Shown here one piece after another: positions 33,901 through 45,648 of a stretch of DNA of 64,000 nt. Made by a program: the position numbers and the translations under genes. The notes below the pieces were generated by a model. That model did not search any database and was not told the DNA's origin. It worked only from the letters and a program-made list of their open reading frames with translations. This DNA is from Miscanthus floridulus (taxonomy: Eukaryota > Streptophyta > Magnoliopsida > Poales > Poaceae), in contig NC_089584.1 of assembly GCF_019320115.1 (NCBI RefSeq), positions 107,401,799 through 107,465,798 on the forward strand, read 5' to 3'. The first letter of the stretch is position 1. Each line of letters opens with the position of its first letter.

Positions 33901-34202
33901 AGAGCAAAGACAATGATAGAGTGTTTGGCTATAAGTCAAGTTATAAGAACAAAGTTATACAATAGTTATCTTATATTTATCTATAAAAAAGTTTTTTATT
34001 ACTATGTGGTACCATGTTTTACATTCTCTTTTCTATATTCCTCCTCACATGCACTTTTATCTGGGCCCACTAATGCCTATGCTTCGTACCCAGCTTGTTG
34101 TCTGCATGAGAGCCAAACTCATTTCTCTCTCCTCTTTTCTTTCCACCACATCAGCAAAAATGCTGACCATCTTGGCTATAAACTCATTATTATACTTGCT
34201 CT
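33901..34202. mobile_element. Candidate MITE with AGAGCAA ends
   Basis: The left end AGAGCAAAGACAATGATA and the inverted right end AGAGCAAGTATAATAATG agree at most positions. The inside is AT-rich with TTGGCTATAA near both ends. No clear target duplication was found. Confidence 0.4.
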
Positions 34203-34253
34203 TATACAAGAAGCCATGTTCACAGAAAGAGTTATGATAGATGATAAAAGATA

Positions 34254-34397
34254 CTCCTTCCATTCTAAATTATAAGTCGCTTTGATTTTTTTGTTTATTT
34301 ATTTTGCTATGTATCTAGACATATTATTTATCTAGATACATAGTAAAATGGATGTGCCTAAAAAGTTAAAACGACTTATAATTTGCAACGGAGGAAG
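34254..34397. mobile_element. Stowaway MITE, 144 bp
   Basis: CTCCTTCCATTCTAAATTAT at the left and ATAATTTGCAACGGAGGAAG at the right are terminal inverted repeats flanked by TA (34252-34253, 34398-34399). The centre holds the palindrome CTATGTATCTAGACATATT / ATCTAGATACATAG. It is a non-autonomous Tc1/mariner type. Confidence 0.85.
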
Positions 34398-34399
34398 TA

Positions 34400-35089
34400 G
34401 AAGAGAGTAATTTGATGAAAATTTTATTTGTAGAAACTATCCATTGAGAATGTAGTTTGTATGTAGTTGTCCATATCAATTGGTAACTATGGAAACTATT
34501 ATATATTTTTATGATTGAAACTGCCTTTATTATTATTCTAACAATGTATCATGAACACGATAAATGAGTTCACAAGACACGATAATGCAGCCACTAGCCA
34601 CCACCAGCAGGCTTGTATCCAAGATAAGATTGCATCCAAGCTTTGGTGTTCGGAATAGCCAGGGACGAATCCACAGAGTATGTCGGGTGGGCCACCGCAT
34701 ACCCTGGGGTCCGTCAGTCATAGAGATAGGTAGAAATTTTTAATGTAAAAAAATAAAAAAAAGGAAATTTTCACCGTTTTTTTTTTTTTTTTTTTGCTGT
34801 GCATATCCAGAGATAAAAACCTAGGTGCGTCACTGGAATAGCTCTATGTCGGAGGACCTGTGGAATCGCTGTGTAGTCTGAGCTCTCATTTTCAGCGTTA
34901 CTGTCGTGGGAGCCGACTCAACAATAACGGACCCGCAAAAGGGATTCAAAATGACCAGAAAGGTGCGTAGGTCCAGCCGGCGCTATGGATGGATGCCGAG
35001 GTTATATATACCCGTTCTTGCAATAGCAGCACGCTACGTGTGCTTCTCCGGTACAATAGTTAGTGCTAGTATCTGCTACGGAGTATGTC
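34400..35089. other. Intergenic, nothing recognised
   Basis: About 0.7 kb without a supported gene. It includes a 19-base T homopolymer at 34777-34795. Short ORFs here have no domain. Confidence 0.6.
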
Positions 35090-35212
35090 TGTTCGGTTGG
35101 CTGGTTCGTATCGTTGCTGGTTCGTGAAGAAGTACTGTTGGCTGGTTTGTGTGAGAGAAAAATACTATTTCGACTGAAAATTTATGATCATTTACGACAA
35201 GCCACAGAAATC
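35090..35212. mobile_element. GTTCGG-type MITE copy (degenerate)
   Basis: GTCTGTTCGGTTGGCTGG at the left, GAGAGAAAAATACTATTTCGACTG inside and a weak right end (ACAAGCCACAG). It belongs with the copies at 6367, 7088, 9763 and 36604. Confidence 0.45.
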
Positions 35213-36603
35213 CTCGATCCTGTGAATCAGCCGTCTCTCTCGAGAGAAACCTACTTGTTGGCACGCCACGATTGGTCTGTACGTGGTAGGCAACTACGTA
35301 TCTCTCTCTTATGGCTCTCGTGTCTCGCACGACGCCTTGCTCTTGCTCAAACCTAACATTTGACAATCGTTGATGGTTTTGGATGCCAAGTCGTTCTTAG
35401 CTTCCTGCCGGCGGACACGGTCAGAGCTAGTAGTTGCTTCTATTCTTGAACCCTGTCTTAACGGCTTGTCTGAATCTATGCGACAGGCGACACGAAGAGA
35501 CGTCGCGGACTTGAGGTCATCTATTCAGTGATTCAAGAATCCAAGCAACGTATGGAAAGATCGCAACGCAGCTGAGGTCATAATCCACGCGGTCAAAGGT
35601 ACAGCTAATTCGTCTCCTCCTGGTTTCTCCTACGAAAACGTTCAGAAGCGCCCGTTGTCCGGTTTACTATCACTTCCCGTATCAACAAGGGCAGGCCGGT
35701 TTCTGTACGAGTACGACCTTACCGGACTGGCCGTTCCGCAGCCAATGAGCATGGCCATTCGCCAGTCGGCAGAGACCGATCAGTTGGGCAGATGGAGCGA
35801 ATCGAGTCTCCAGGTGGCGGGCGGCCGACCGGCTGCTGGGAGATGGAGGTTGGAAGTGGAACGCACAACGCGGCACAGGTAGCAGGCAGGCAGGCTGGGC
35901 CGCCGTTATGTATGTTATCGCCTGGACGGCTGTGCTGGCCAGCCGTATGGATAAGGAGGGATGGCTATTTCTATTTCAGACCATACGGAGTAGTTGGGCA
36001 GATTGTAGCCAGATCATGCTTCATGAGTGGTGACGGACCGAGGCGAGAGTTCTACTAGTGATGTCTTCACAAGCAGCGCGCCAGAAGACGATGAAGCGAC
36101 GAGGAACGGCCCCAACAAGGCATGCCAGATTGCCAGACCCAGCGTTACAGAATTTGGAGTACATCTTTTAAAAAAAGAGAAATTTGGAGTCTTTTTCCAA
36201 CAGGAACTTGAGAGTTGCGGATGATTCGAATTTCGACGGTGTCCAAAAAAAAGGTGGAAAACAAGAAGGCGTGGCGGCCAGGGCCGGAATTACTTTACTC
36301 TACCTGGTGTATACGACCTCCGCGCTTGCATGCTAAGGCCCAACTCAGACCCACCTTGAAAATGTGCTGGGCTGCAGCCCACTCTCCTATCGAGCTCTAG
36401 TTGTTCCTTTTTTTTCAACGAAATTTGTTGTTCCTATTTTCTCATTTTCTGCCATTGTGTCTGCGAAGGAGTCAAGAGTTTTTTTTTATTAAAAATAGTA
36501 ATAATGATATGTGTTCATACAGGTACAAACTTTCCTGCAACAGGTTAGGCTATATTCGTATGGTATTCTCTGTTCGATGTCTATGTACTGAAACGTTCTA
36601 TCT
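35213..36603. other. Intergenic, no supported gene
   Basis: About 1.4 kb of mixed composition. Overlapping short ORFs on both strands (35655-36058) show no domain. It holds two small flanked insertions: AATTTGGAGT repeated around an A-rich 20-mer near 36152-36192, and the poly(T) insertion at 36400-36435. Confidence 0.55.
36400..36435 (-). repeat. Poly(T) insertion with 9-bp target duplication
   Basis: GTTGTTCCT at 36400-36408 and 36427-36435 flanks a T-run plus CAACGAAATTT. It is the same pattern as at 8957-9002: T-run followed by an ACGAAA motif between short direct repeats. Confidence 0.7.
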
Positions 36604-36740
36604 GGCCGTTCGGCTGACACAAAAACACTGTTCATGGCTGAAAACATTGTTTATATTGAAATTTTATGAGAGAAAAATACTGTTTTGAATGAAAAAAAAA
36701 AAGCGAATCAAGCCAGATTCAAAGTCAGCCGAACAAGGCC
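36604..36740. mobile_element. GTTCGGCTGAC MITE
   Basis: Left end GGCCGTTCGGCTGAC and right end GTCAGCCGAACAAGGCC are near-perfect inverted repeats. The inside carries GAGAGAAAAATACTGTTTTGAATG. 137 bp, no ORF. Confidence 0.7.
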
Positions 36741-37086
36741 TTAATGTGAGAGAAATTAAGTGAACGCTGCTATGCTTCTAGAAGAGCGACAAAAAAAATG
36801 TATGTTCTAGTTTTTGCATTCAGATGATATATAGACGCCAAAAATAAAGATAAATAACAAGCTTTCAAATTTTGCTTCCGGGCAGAAAGAGCTGCCTTAT
36901 ATTCGTATCGGAAGCCAAAAGTAAGACTCAACGGACTTTTGCTAGATTACATGGAAGCTACTTCAAGAGGTGTCAGCCTCTGTTTCAGTTTACCTGCCCA
37001 AAATATCGTGGCATTTTTGGCATTGGTCAAAAAAAAAAAAACAATGCTTGAGACTGATTACCATACGAAATTCAACCAAGTTCAAG

Positions 37087-37409
37087 TAGACAAGGATACC
37101 TGTAAATAGTGTAAGAAGACCGGACACTACCAGAAAGATTGTCCAGAGTTCCTGAAGCACCTAATAAGAAAATATGAGGACATTATTACATTTGTAGATA
37201 AATCCTTTTATTTAAGTTATGCAAAATCTACTTGGTGGATTGATTTAGGTGCAACTATTCATGTTACAAATTCATTACAGGGATTCTATACGAGGAGGAC
37301 CCTTCAAAGAGGAGAAAGAAATATTAGAGTAGCAAATAGAGTCAAAGATGAAGTTGAAGCCATTGGAGAACTTCTATTAAAATTAAATGATGGCTTTGTA
37401 CTTGAGCTT
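37087..37409 (+). pseudogene. Copia gag zinc knuckle and protease remnant
   Basis: The knuckle reads DTCK, stop, CKKTGHYQKDC, so one in-frame TAG falls inside it. The protease core that should read D-S-G-A reads WWIDLGATIHVTNS: the Ser after the catalytic Asp is Leu. The frame then continues into the integrase region. Inactive as it stands. Confidence 0.75.
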
Positions 37410-38580
37410 ATGGATGTTCTTTATGTATCATCTTTGCGTAGAAACTTAATAAGTGTTTCACGTTTAGACGATGATAGATTTGATTGCTATTTTGGTAATG
37501 GCCAATATAAGATTATGTTTAATCATAAGTGTGTTAGTCTTGCCTTCCGACAAGACGAGCTTTATTTGTTATCACTTTGTGAGAATATGAATCTTGTAAG
37601 CACTAAGAATAAGAATGTCTTCTCATCTATGAATGCAAGAAATAAACGAAAGAGAATTCATGATGTATCATCAAAATTATGGCACTATCATTTATGCCAT
37701 ATTTCGAGGGAAAGAATAGAACGATTGGTTAAGAAATCAATTCTTCCACCATTAGAATTTTCAGACTTAGAATAGTGTATTAATTGCATTAAAGGAAAGT
37801 ATGTTGAGAAAATAAAAAAAGACGTCAAACGAAGCGCATGAATTTTAGAAATAATTCATATAGATATCTGTGGTCCTTTTTCTATGAAAAGTGTGGATGG
37901 TTATGATGCATTTATAACATTCATAGATGATTATTCTCGTTATGGCTATATTTATCCAATCAAGGAAAGGAAGCATTGGATAAATTTAAGATATTTAAGG
38001 CTGAAGTAGAAAATCAACACAATCTAAAGATTAAGATAGTAAGATCCGACCGTGTGGGAGAGTACTACGGTCGACATACCCCATATGACCAAGTTCATAG
38101 ACCTTTTGCAAAGTTCTTACAGAAAAATGGTATAGTTGCCCAGTACTCTACACCGGACAAGTTTCAGCAGAATGGAGTAACTGAAAGACTAAACCGTATA
38201 TTAATGGATATGGTGAGAAGTATGATAAGTTACTCCACTTTACCGATAAATTTATAGATGGAGGCGTTAAAAACCGTCATTCATATTCTCAATCGAGTAT
38301 CAAGCAAGTCGGTGCCCAAAACATCATATGAGTTGTGGACAGGAAGGAAACCCTCACTTAACCATTTAAGTGTGTGGGGCTATCCAGCTGAGGCTAAAGT
38401 ATTTAACCCAAATATTAGGAAGCTAGACTCTAAGACAGTTAGTTACCATTTCATTGGCTATCCAGATAAGTCAAAAGGTTATCATTTCTACTGTCCTGAC
38501 AGACATACGAAGTTTGTAGAAACAAGACACGCTGTGTTCTTAGAGGATGATATGGTCAGGATGAGTATGATAGCGTGAGA
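37410..38580 (+). pseudogene. Copia integrase remnant
   Basis: 37410-37775 gives the GAG-pre-integrase zinc finger half (LWHYHLCHISRERIERLV) and a stop, then CINCIKGKY. The integrase core follows in other frames: HIDICGPF, FIDDYSRYGYIY and, from 37976, a segment with IVRSDRVGEYY and QQNGVTERLNR (the catalytic Glu). 38258-38578 gives the C-terminal GKxxxYELWTGRKPSLNHL part. Frameshift near 37965 and a stop at 38255 break it. Confidence 0.8.
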
Positions 38581-38581
38581 A

Positions 38582-39780
38582 ATGAACTTTGAGGAGAAGT
38601 GGGTATACATGCCCACTCCGATGGTTCAAGAGCTATTTTTGTGGCTACATGTTGCTACTGCACCAACAGTACAGGACACTGTAATGACAACATCTGGTGT
38701 TAGTTCTCCCGTGGCAATAATAAATGAACATGAGGAACCCATCTTTCAGGATCCTATAGAACCTGTTATCACACATGAGGAAGAGCAACAACAGCCCTAT
38801 ATGGAACAAGCGCCAACTAATGAGGCCTCCAGAAGGTCTCAAAGTTCTAGAAAACCAGCCATTCCTGATGACTACAAAGTTTATAAATGTGAAGAATTTT
38901 AAATGGATGGTGATCCCACCTCGTTTGAAGAAGCCATGAGAAGAGCTCACTCATCGAAGTGGCTTGAAGCCATGGAAGATGAAATGAGATCAATGAGCAC
39001 CAACGATGTTTGGGACTTAGAAAAAATTCCTAAAGGAGTCAAGACAGTAGACTGTAAATGGGTCTACAAAACCAAATATGACTCCAAAGGGAATGTGGAA
39101 AGATTTAAAACGCGACTTATGGCAAAAGGCTTCACGCAAAGAGAAGAAATAGATTACAATGAGACTTTTTCTCCAATCTCATGTAAGGATTGTTTTAGAA
39201 TTATAATGGCGTTAGTGGCACACTACGATTTAGAATTACATCAGATGGATATAAAGATGGTTTTCCTTAATGGGGATTTGGATGAAAATATTTATACGAC
39301 ACAACCAAAAGGTTTTGTCGTAAAAGGAAAAGAACGTATGGGATGTCGCCTGAAGAAATCTATTTATGGATTAAAACAAGCCTCTAGACAGTGGTATTTA
39401 AAGTTTGATGGAACGAAAAGGAAGTTTGGGTTTAAAGAGAATATATAGGACAATTGCATTTATACAAAGTTCAAGAATAGGAAATTCATTTTTCTAATCT
39501 TGTATGTGGACGACATCTTACTCGCTGGTAATGATGTTAATCTACTATTGGAGACGAAGAAGTTCTTGTCCTCAAAGTTTCATATGAAAGATCTTGGTGA
39601 AGCTTTATTTGTTTCAGGGATAGAGATTCACTGAGATAGAAGAAAGGGGGTTTTAGAATTATCGCAAAAGACATACTTAGAAAAAGGTTCTAAAAAAGAT
39701 AGTATGCATGCGTGTAAGCCTTCACCTGCTCCTATAGTCAAGGACGATAGTTTTGAAGAATTCTAATGCTCTAGAAACCA
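38582..39780 (+). pseudogene. Copia reverse transcriptase remnant
   Basis: A linker (38582-38902) precedes an open 181-codon RT N-terminus (38903-39448) with KWVYKTKYDSKGNVERFK, FTQREEIDYNETFSPIS and LHQMDIKMVFLNGDLDE. After a stop at 39446-39448 the frame continues with LYVDDILLAGND near 39503-39538, so the YVDD catalytic motif is intact. Stops at about 39632 and 39764 follow. Confidence 0.8.
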
Positions 39781-40482
39781 ATATGCGATTGATCAAATGA
39801 AAACAGTTCCATATGCTTCAACTATAGAAAGCTTACAACATGCTCAAGTATGTACATGCCCTGACTTAGCTTTTATTATTGGGATACTTGGCAGATATCA
39901 GAGCAATCTAGGAATATAACACTAAAGAATGGTAAAGAAAGCTTTGCGTTATTTGCAAGGCACAAAATGTCTCATGCTAACGTACAGAAGATCTGATTCC
40001 CTACATATAGAGGGGTATTCAGATTCAAATTTTGTGGGAGACGTAGATGATAGAAAATCCACATCAGGATATGTATTTACTCTCGTAGGAGGAGCTATAT
40101 TGTGGAAAAGCTCTAAGCAAACTGTCACTACATTGTCCATGATGTATGTCGAGTTTGTAGTATGTTATGAGGCCACGGGGTAGGTGAACTGGCTAAAAAA
40201 TTTATGCCCGGGTTGAAAGTGGTCGACGACATTCATAGACCACTCAAGTTGTACTACGACAATGAGCCGATAGTATGTTATGCTCACAACAATAAGTCAA
40301 GTGATGCTGTTAAACACATTGACCTAAAGTTTTATGTTGTGAAAAATAAAGTCCGGAATCATTCTATTAGTCTCGAGCATATAAGTACAAAGAAAATGCT
40401 TACGGATCCGTTTACAAAAGGCTTATCGTCCAATGTGTTCAGAGAATACTTAGTCAGCATGGGTTTACGGGAAAACTTATGA
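39781..40482 (+). pseudogene. Copia RNase H remnant
   Basis: 39929-40183 reads LRYLQGTKCLMLTYRRSD, then YSDSNFVGDVDDRKSTSGYV and WKSSKQTVTTLSMMYVEF (RNase H D, E positions). After a frame change, 40204-40482 gives LYYDNEPIVCYAHNNKS, KHIDLKFYVVK and DPFTKGL to the terminal stop. Broken between 40180 and 40204. Confidence 0.8.
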
Positions 40483-40661
40483 TCCCTGGACAATAAGGGC
40501 CTAGTTGAGAATCTATTTGAAAATAGAGTGGTGTATTGTAGCTATTAATGTAACGGTACTAATCGTTGTAATGAGGCACGCTCTATGCACTAATCTATGA
40601 TGGAATAGGAAAGAGATAAGTACTTTAAGTTTAAGTCTTAAGTTGAGATCAAGGGGCAGAA
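40483..40661 (+). other. Copia 3' untranslated stretch and polypurine tract
   Basis: Non-coding stretch ending in the purine-rich GAGATCAAGGGGCAGAA directly before the TG of the 3' LTR. Confidence 0.65.
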
Positions 40662-41144
40662 TGTTAGGTTGATCCAACGACCGAGTTGAACCTTGATCCT
40701 GCGTCCTGATCGGGGGCGCCCAACCAATTTATGGTTGGTGGGCCCCCGTCGAGCAGCGCCATATAAAAGGGGGTGGGGTGCTGGAGCTCGAGGTACGAGG
40801 TTCACTGCCCACCATAATTTCCACCTACAAACCCTAAACCGATCTAGAGGGGGCACTGACAGCGACGGAAAGCGTCACCACCGTCTTCTCCGCCGCCACT
40901 GCGCCACCCCTGACGTCCACATCGCCGTCGAATGCAACTGCCTCCCCTTCGTCGACACTCTGCGTCATCGACACCGCCATGACTTCCTCCTCCGCCAAAC
41001 CCACCGATGGTCTGCTACCTCTGAACCCCCCTCTCTCTCTCTCTCTAGTTCCTCGTCCTAGTTCATGTTTTAGGGCTTTTTTATTGTGAATAGAAAGGTT
41101 CTCACCCGCTAGATCTGCACCTACCCGATCCACTAGTACTAACA
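40662..41144 (+). repeat. 3' LTR of the truncated copia element
   Basis: Starts TGTTAGGTTGATCC right after the polypurine tract and has TATAAAAG at 40762-40769. The end is less certain because no second LTR is available; the last plausible CA is at 41143-41144 (TAGTACTAACA). A GC-rich leader (40850-41000) follows the TATA box. Confidence 0.6.
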
Positions 41145-41275
41145 GCGACGTCCTTATAGATGGATTTATACTGAACATAAGCTTTATTTTGTACACCTTT
41201 TCGCATCTAACCTTTTTTTGAAAAAAAAGAGCAGGCAAGATTGCTACAATATTTATTGGTCAGTCACAAGTAAGG

Positions 41276-44199
41276 TGTAACACCCTAAAATTTGCATTCT
41301 TTTAAAATAGTTAAATTTGATTTATTTATGCAATTATGTGTGCATTCAAATATAGAAAAATAATAATTTTTATGAAATTAAAAATCAATCATAAGGATAG
41401 ATACATGTTGATGCACTCATGCTGCAGCATTGTATTTAATATGTTGAGTGGTTTTGATTTAAACTCAAAAGGATTCAAAAATCATTTGGAAATGAATTTG
41501 GAAATTTGATTTGGAAAAAGAAAAGGGAATTCTTTCCCTTCCCCTCCCTTCTTCAGTTTGGCCTGCTGGCCCATTTCCTTCCCCGCCGGCCCGCTGGCCT
41601 TCCTTATCTTTTTCTTTCCTCTCCTCCCGTTTTCTTCCTAGGCTGGCCCAACCAGGCGAGCTGGCAACCGTTGCCGCCGCGCCCTCCCTCCTTCTCTGCT
41701 GTTGACGGCCTAGGCCCGTTTGCCAGCGCCATCCCCCACCTCCCACGCGTCCCATGCCCGATCAAACCGCAACCGCCGCTACGCCCACCTCACGTCGTGG
41801 GAGCGTCCTCCCCCGCGCCCCACCTCTATAAAGGAGCCGAGCCCATCGCCGCCCTCCCTGCTGTCTCCCCTGCTCCACTCTCGCGTTTGCCCATGCATAA
41901 GGAAGTCACAACCGCTGCGCCGAGGTTCGCCGTCCGTCCCTCCGCGCGGTTCGCCGTCCTCGAGCCGTTGTCGTCTCCGATTTTCACCGTGGTGAGATTC
42001 GCCGTGCTCCCCTCCTTCTCCCTGTGCCTTTAATTTCATATTTCATGGCCTCTAGGGCCCAATCCGCGAGCGCCGAGGACCTCCGCGCCCCTGGCCATGG
42101 CAACCACCGCATCGGCCGCGTCCACCGACCGCATTCTTAGCCTGGGCGAGGTCGTCTGCACCTCCTCTCTCCCCCGGTGCCCTCAGTTTGTCAAACCATG
42201 GGTCGTAGACCCTGAACTACGTGCGCCAGCGAGTTTCTCACCGCCAGCAATGGCTGTGCCGCCGTGCCGGCACTGTTCTGGCCGCCGGCCTTCTCTCTCT
42301 TTCCCCAGCTCTAATCTAAGACGTCCATCGCTTGATCAACGGCCTAGGGTGGCCGGTACCCCTTTGCCGTGGCAAAGTTGCTAAAGAGTCCCTTGGTTTT
42401 CGGTAATTTATGCCCACCGTCCCTCAATCGATTTAATCCGAATATCCTTTTCATTTATTTTAAATCTAAAATAGTTCATTCTAATTATAGAAATGCCACT
42501 AGATTTGTTTTGCTCATAAAAACTTCATTTTAACTCCGATTCAACCCGTTCAAATTCTGTTAGATTCATAGTAAAGTTCTCCACATGTTAATACCACTGT
42601 CAAATATATTTGCAACATTTAAATTTTGAGGTTAGATTTAATTAAATAAATTGCTATAGGAAACCTCGTTTAGTTCATAACTTTCACGTTTTAGCTCTGA
42701 TTTTCATGAACTTTGCATTGACGTGATCATAGCGAGACATAGATTCTTTTCATAAATATTTTATCCTGTTTTCTATACTACTGGTGTACTATTCTAACTA
42801 TAGGTTTATTTGCTTTGCATGAATGTTCCTGAAATGGTGTATGTTGTCGTGTTGGTCGTGTTCAGACGGTGAGGAGAACGTTGGAGACCAAGAGTTCTTT
42901 GACGACCAGTAGAACCAGCATAAGTTTATTAACCAAGGCAAGTATAGCATGGGATCTACCTTGATGTCCTATTCACCATTTATTAATTACTCATTTGCAT
43001 GTGTATAATTTTGATACCCGTAAGGACATCCTAGTGGTTGAATATCCTATTTTCCTTGTCTCCTAAGGGTTATATGCACATGGGTAGTTTGCTAGCACTC
43101 AATGTAACTAAACATGATCCAAATAATGAATAATGGTTCTATGGAAAGAAAAGGTAAAAGTTGCTTTTAAACAACTAAATTATAGGGCGAAGGGGCAAAT
43201 GACTTTTGATCATGATGCTCTCGGCCCTCCATAAGGACTTATCTATTGGCAAAAGCTGGGACTGATAGTACAACCATGAGGTTCACATGGCTCTAACTTT
43301 ATCTCAGTAATATGATCTTTTTTAGCTTGTTAGAGGTTACCTTTATGGCATAAAAGGGGCTTGCCACGTTGGGTATAAGGCTGCCTCTGTTCCTATGTGT
43401 ATAGCCGCAAAAGATTTGTGCCATAGGAAAGGGGGGTTCCTACATCTGCCTACTGAGGAAACCTAGCAGCCCTAACTTGTTAGAAAAACCTATGAAATAG
43501 CTCCATAGTGTACCCCGTTCGCTCACCTTGGTAGTGATATGAGAGTAATTAACCTGGGCATATGGGAATCATGACTCACGGTGAATGTGCACAACCTCTG
43601 TAGAGGGTTACAAACTATTATAACAGCCGTGCTCATGGTCATGAGCGGCCTAGAAAACTCACAGAATAACTGGTTATTTATTGTTGTTCATTTATGACGT
43701 TCTATGATAATAATATGATACAATTGATTCTGATATCTGATCATGTGGGTTTAGTTGGGGTGTAAGCATCACTTGATAATAGTTGATGATAAAATCTTGA
43801 CTTACTAAAAGTGCTAACTGTAGTAAACTAGAGTCATCCTTTTTGAGCTTTCATAACCCCATGTTATCTTGTTAAGTACAAGAAGTACTTACGCTTGTTT
43901 ACTTTCTATATTTGGATAAAAATCCCAGATAGGTAACAGATGTCAACGAGTATGAGGAGTTTCCAGAGGACTTTTAGGCTTATGGTCAACCAATTGACCG
44001 TCCCTCTGTTGGAGCTTCCACGAGAGAGCTATCTTTTTATTTTCTGCTGTGTTGTGTAAGACTATATGATGGTATTAATTGTGATGTATGAAACACCATG
44101 ATGATACTTTATGTTATTTATCAACTTATATGTGTGACTAATCCCTAGACACACATGAGTTTTATGCATTCAATTTTATCCTTAAAATTAGGTGTGACA
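41276..44199 (+). mobile_element. Solo LTR with perfect TAAGG duplication (Tekay-like ends)
   Basis: 2,924 bp starting TGTAACACCCTAAAATTTGC and ending TTAGGTGTGACA. It is flanked by TAAGG at 41271-41275 and 44200-44204. The TGTAACACC start matches the reverse complement of the LTR ends of the two Tekay-type units in this window, but the bodies differ. A TATA box (TATAAAG at 41827) stands before a GC-rich leader (41830-42380). No internal element region: it arose by recombination between two LTRs. Short ORFs at 41465-42384 overlap on both strands and are not credible genes. Confidence 0.85.
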
Positions 44200-44202
44200 T
44201 AA

Positions 44203-44487
44203 GGCCCATTTGGTAAATCTATGGTTCATTGGTGTTGGTTTTTTTCTTTAGCTCCACAAATTACTCTAATGGTGGAGCTAAAATTATTTTAAAACAAAGT
44301 TCGGTACAATAGCTTCTCATAGTAGATCTGTTAACCTAGGAAAAGAGGTCATTTTAAGCTCCATCTGACATACACTCCTTGTGATACCTGATTTTAAGGA
44401 GCTCTATTTAAGGAGTTATTTCAATTTAACACGTTTGCCAAAAGAAAAGCTCTAAACGACTCTAAAGAAGTTGTGCCAAACACGGCC
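44203..44487. mobile_element. Tourist-like MITE, 285 bp
   Basis: GGCCCATTTGGTAAA at the left and GTGCCAAACACGGCC at the right are terminal inverted repeats. TAA flanks both ends (44200-44202 and 44488-44490), the 3-bp target duplication of PIF/Harbinger elements. Inner pairs (GGAGCTAAAATT, AAGCTCCATC) support an older foldback. Confidence 0.75.
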
Positions 44488-44490
44488 TAA

Positions 44491-45194
44491 AGTGGAACAA
44501 TGCTTGGCATTGCATGTAATATGTATATATGTATGTGTGTGTTTCATTGATTCAAAAGCCAATCCAAACCTCTTTAGCTTCTTAAAGAATCTTACAAACT
44601 CTTGCATATTACATCTAATCAATAAATTATTGTGAAAGGATAAAGCTAAATAAAATCATGTACATAAAATTTTCAATTATTATTTATAAGTATAATACAG
44701 ATTTTGACATACTACCTATGCTTTATTGCTAAGTAAATCATGGATAACTTAGAATAATATTGAACACGATGACATTGCTAGTAAATAATCATTCAAACAA
44801 AATGGGAGAAAATTTACTTTTCTATCTATGACTACTACTAAAAATTTTGAAGATAATCTCATAAGGGTAGCAACAAGAAAGAATTAAGCTTTTTTTTTGT
44901 GTGTGTTGTGGGGGGTATTATAAGTAAACATGTTGTTTTGCCTCTCATTGGAACTATTCTTTGCAGTGTTTACACGAAAAAGATGACAATGTGAAAGACA
45001 ATGAGTAGGTCGTTGTTTTAAATAACAAGCAACAACTCTCTTGATGTGCTTAATTTGTCCATCGATCAAGGTACATTACAACCATTTCTTGATTTATTTT
45101 TACTGCAAGTAGATTTTTCGATTATTTCTTCTGATAAAGAAGAGTTGTGTGCTGATTCTTCTCCAATTTCTATGCAACAACTAATGCGTGCAAA
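44491..45194. other. AT-rich stretch before the CACTA element
   Basis: About 0.7 kb, AT-rich. Two short opposing ORFs near 44884-45249 carry no domain. No element recognised. Confidence 0.6.
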
Positions 45195-45230
45195 CACTAC
45201 TAAAAATGTTTGTAGCAACAGGATAATTTT

Positions 45231-45440
45231 TTATAGGGGTGGCTGGTGATGGAGCCGCCCCTATAGTGGGCATGCTCGAGACCCACGAGACCAGCTGCCC
45301 TGACAAATGGCATAGTAGGGGCGGCTGGTGATACGAGCCGCCCCTACAAATAGGTCGATTTGTAGGGGTGGCTCACTCACCAGTCGCCCTCGGTGTTGCA
45401 ATTTGTAGGGGCGCCTCAATCACCAGCCGCCCCTATAAAT
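45231..45440. repeat. CACTA left subterminal repeats
   Basis: Repeated hairpin-forming units: TATAGGGGTGGCTGGTGATG with GAGCCGCCCCTATAG, then TAGTAGGGGCGGCTGGTGAT with GAGCCGCCCCTACAAAT, then two more diverged units to 45440. These are typical binding sites for CACTA transposase subunits. Confidence 0.8.
45434..45440 (+). promoter_or_regulatory. TATA box of the CACTA transposase transcript
   Basis: TATAAAT lies directly behind the last subterminal unit. A leader follows to a GTAAGA donor near 45600, which matches the usual CACTA layout. The Tekay-type element sits inside the following intron. Confidence 0.5.
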
Positions 45441-45648
45441 ACTGCACGTACAAAAGGGTGTAGCCTCCTTCTTTGTCCTCGGGTCACTCATTCTTACCCA
45501 AGAAAAAAGGCTTGGGAGGCTTTGGACACCTTCCAAAAATTGCTCTACTAAGAGGGGAATATTTTGGTCTCAAATCCTTTGGTGGAGAGGTTGTAGAAGG
45601 TAAGAAAATGCTATTCCACACTTTTTTGAAGTTTTAATGGTTGGTTAG

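Larger units (their letters stand above)
37040..41144 (+). mobile_element. 5'-truncated Ty1/copia retrotransposon
   Basis: Order on the plus strand: gag zinc knuckle, protease, GAG-pre-integrase, integrase, reverse transcriptase, RNase H, polypurine tract (about 40650-40661), 3' LTR. No 5' LTR or gag N-terminus precedes it, so the left end was lost by deletion or recombination near 37040. It has at least three frames and many stops, clearly older than the Tekay-type element. Confidence 0.8.

Noticed and set aside
33901..34202. Mutator-type MITE
   Set aside because: The ends match a MITE, but no 9-bp target duplication is visible, so the superfamily was not assigned.
41465..42384. Several 85-175-codon ORFs
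   Set aside because: They lie in the GC-rich leader of the solo LTR, overlap on both strands and are Pro/Ala/Arg-rich.
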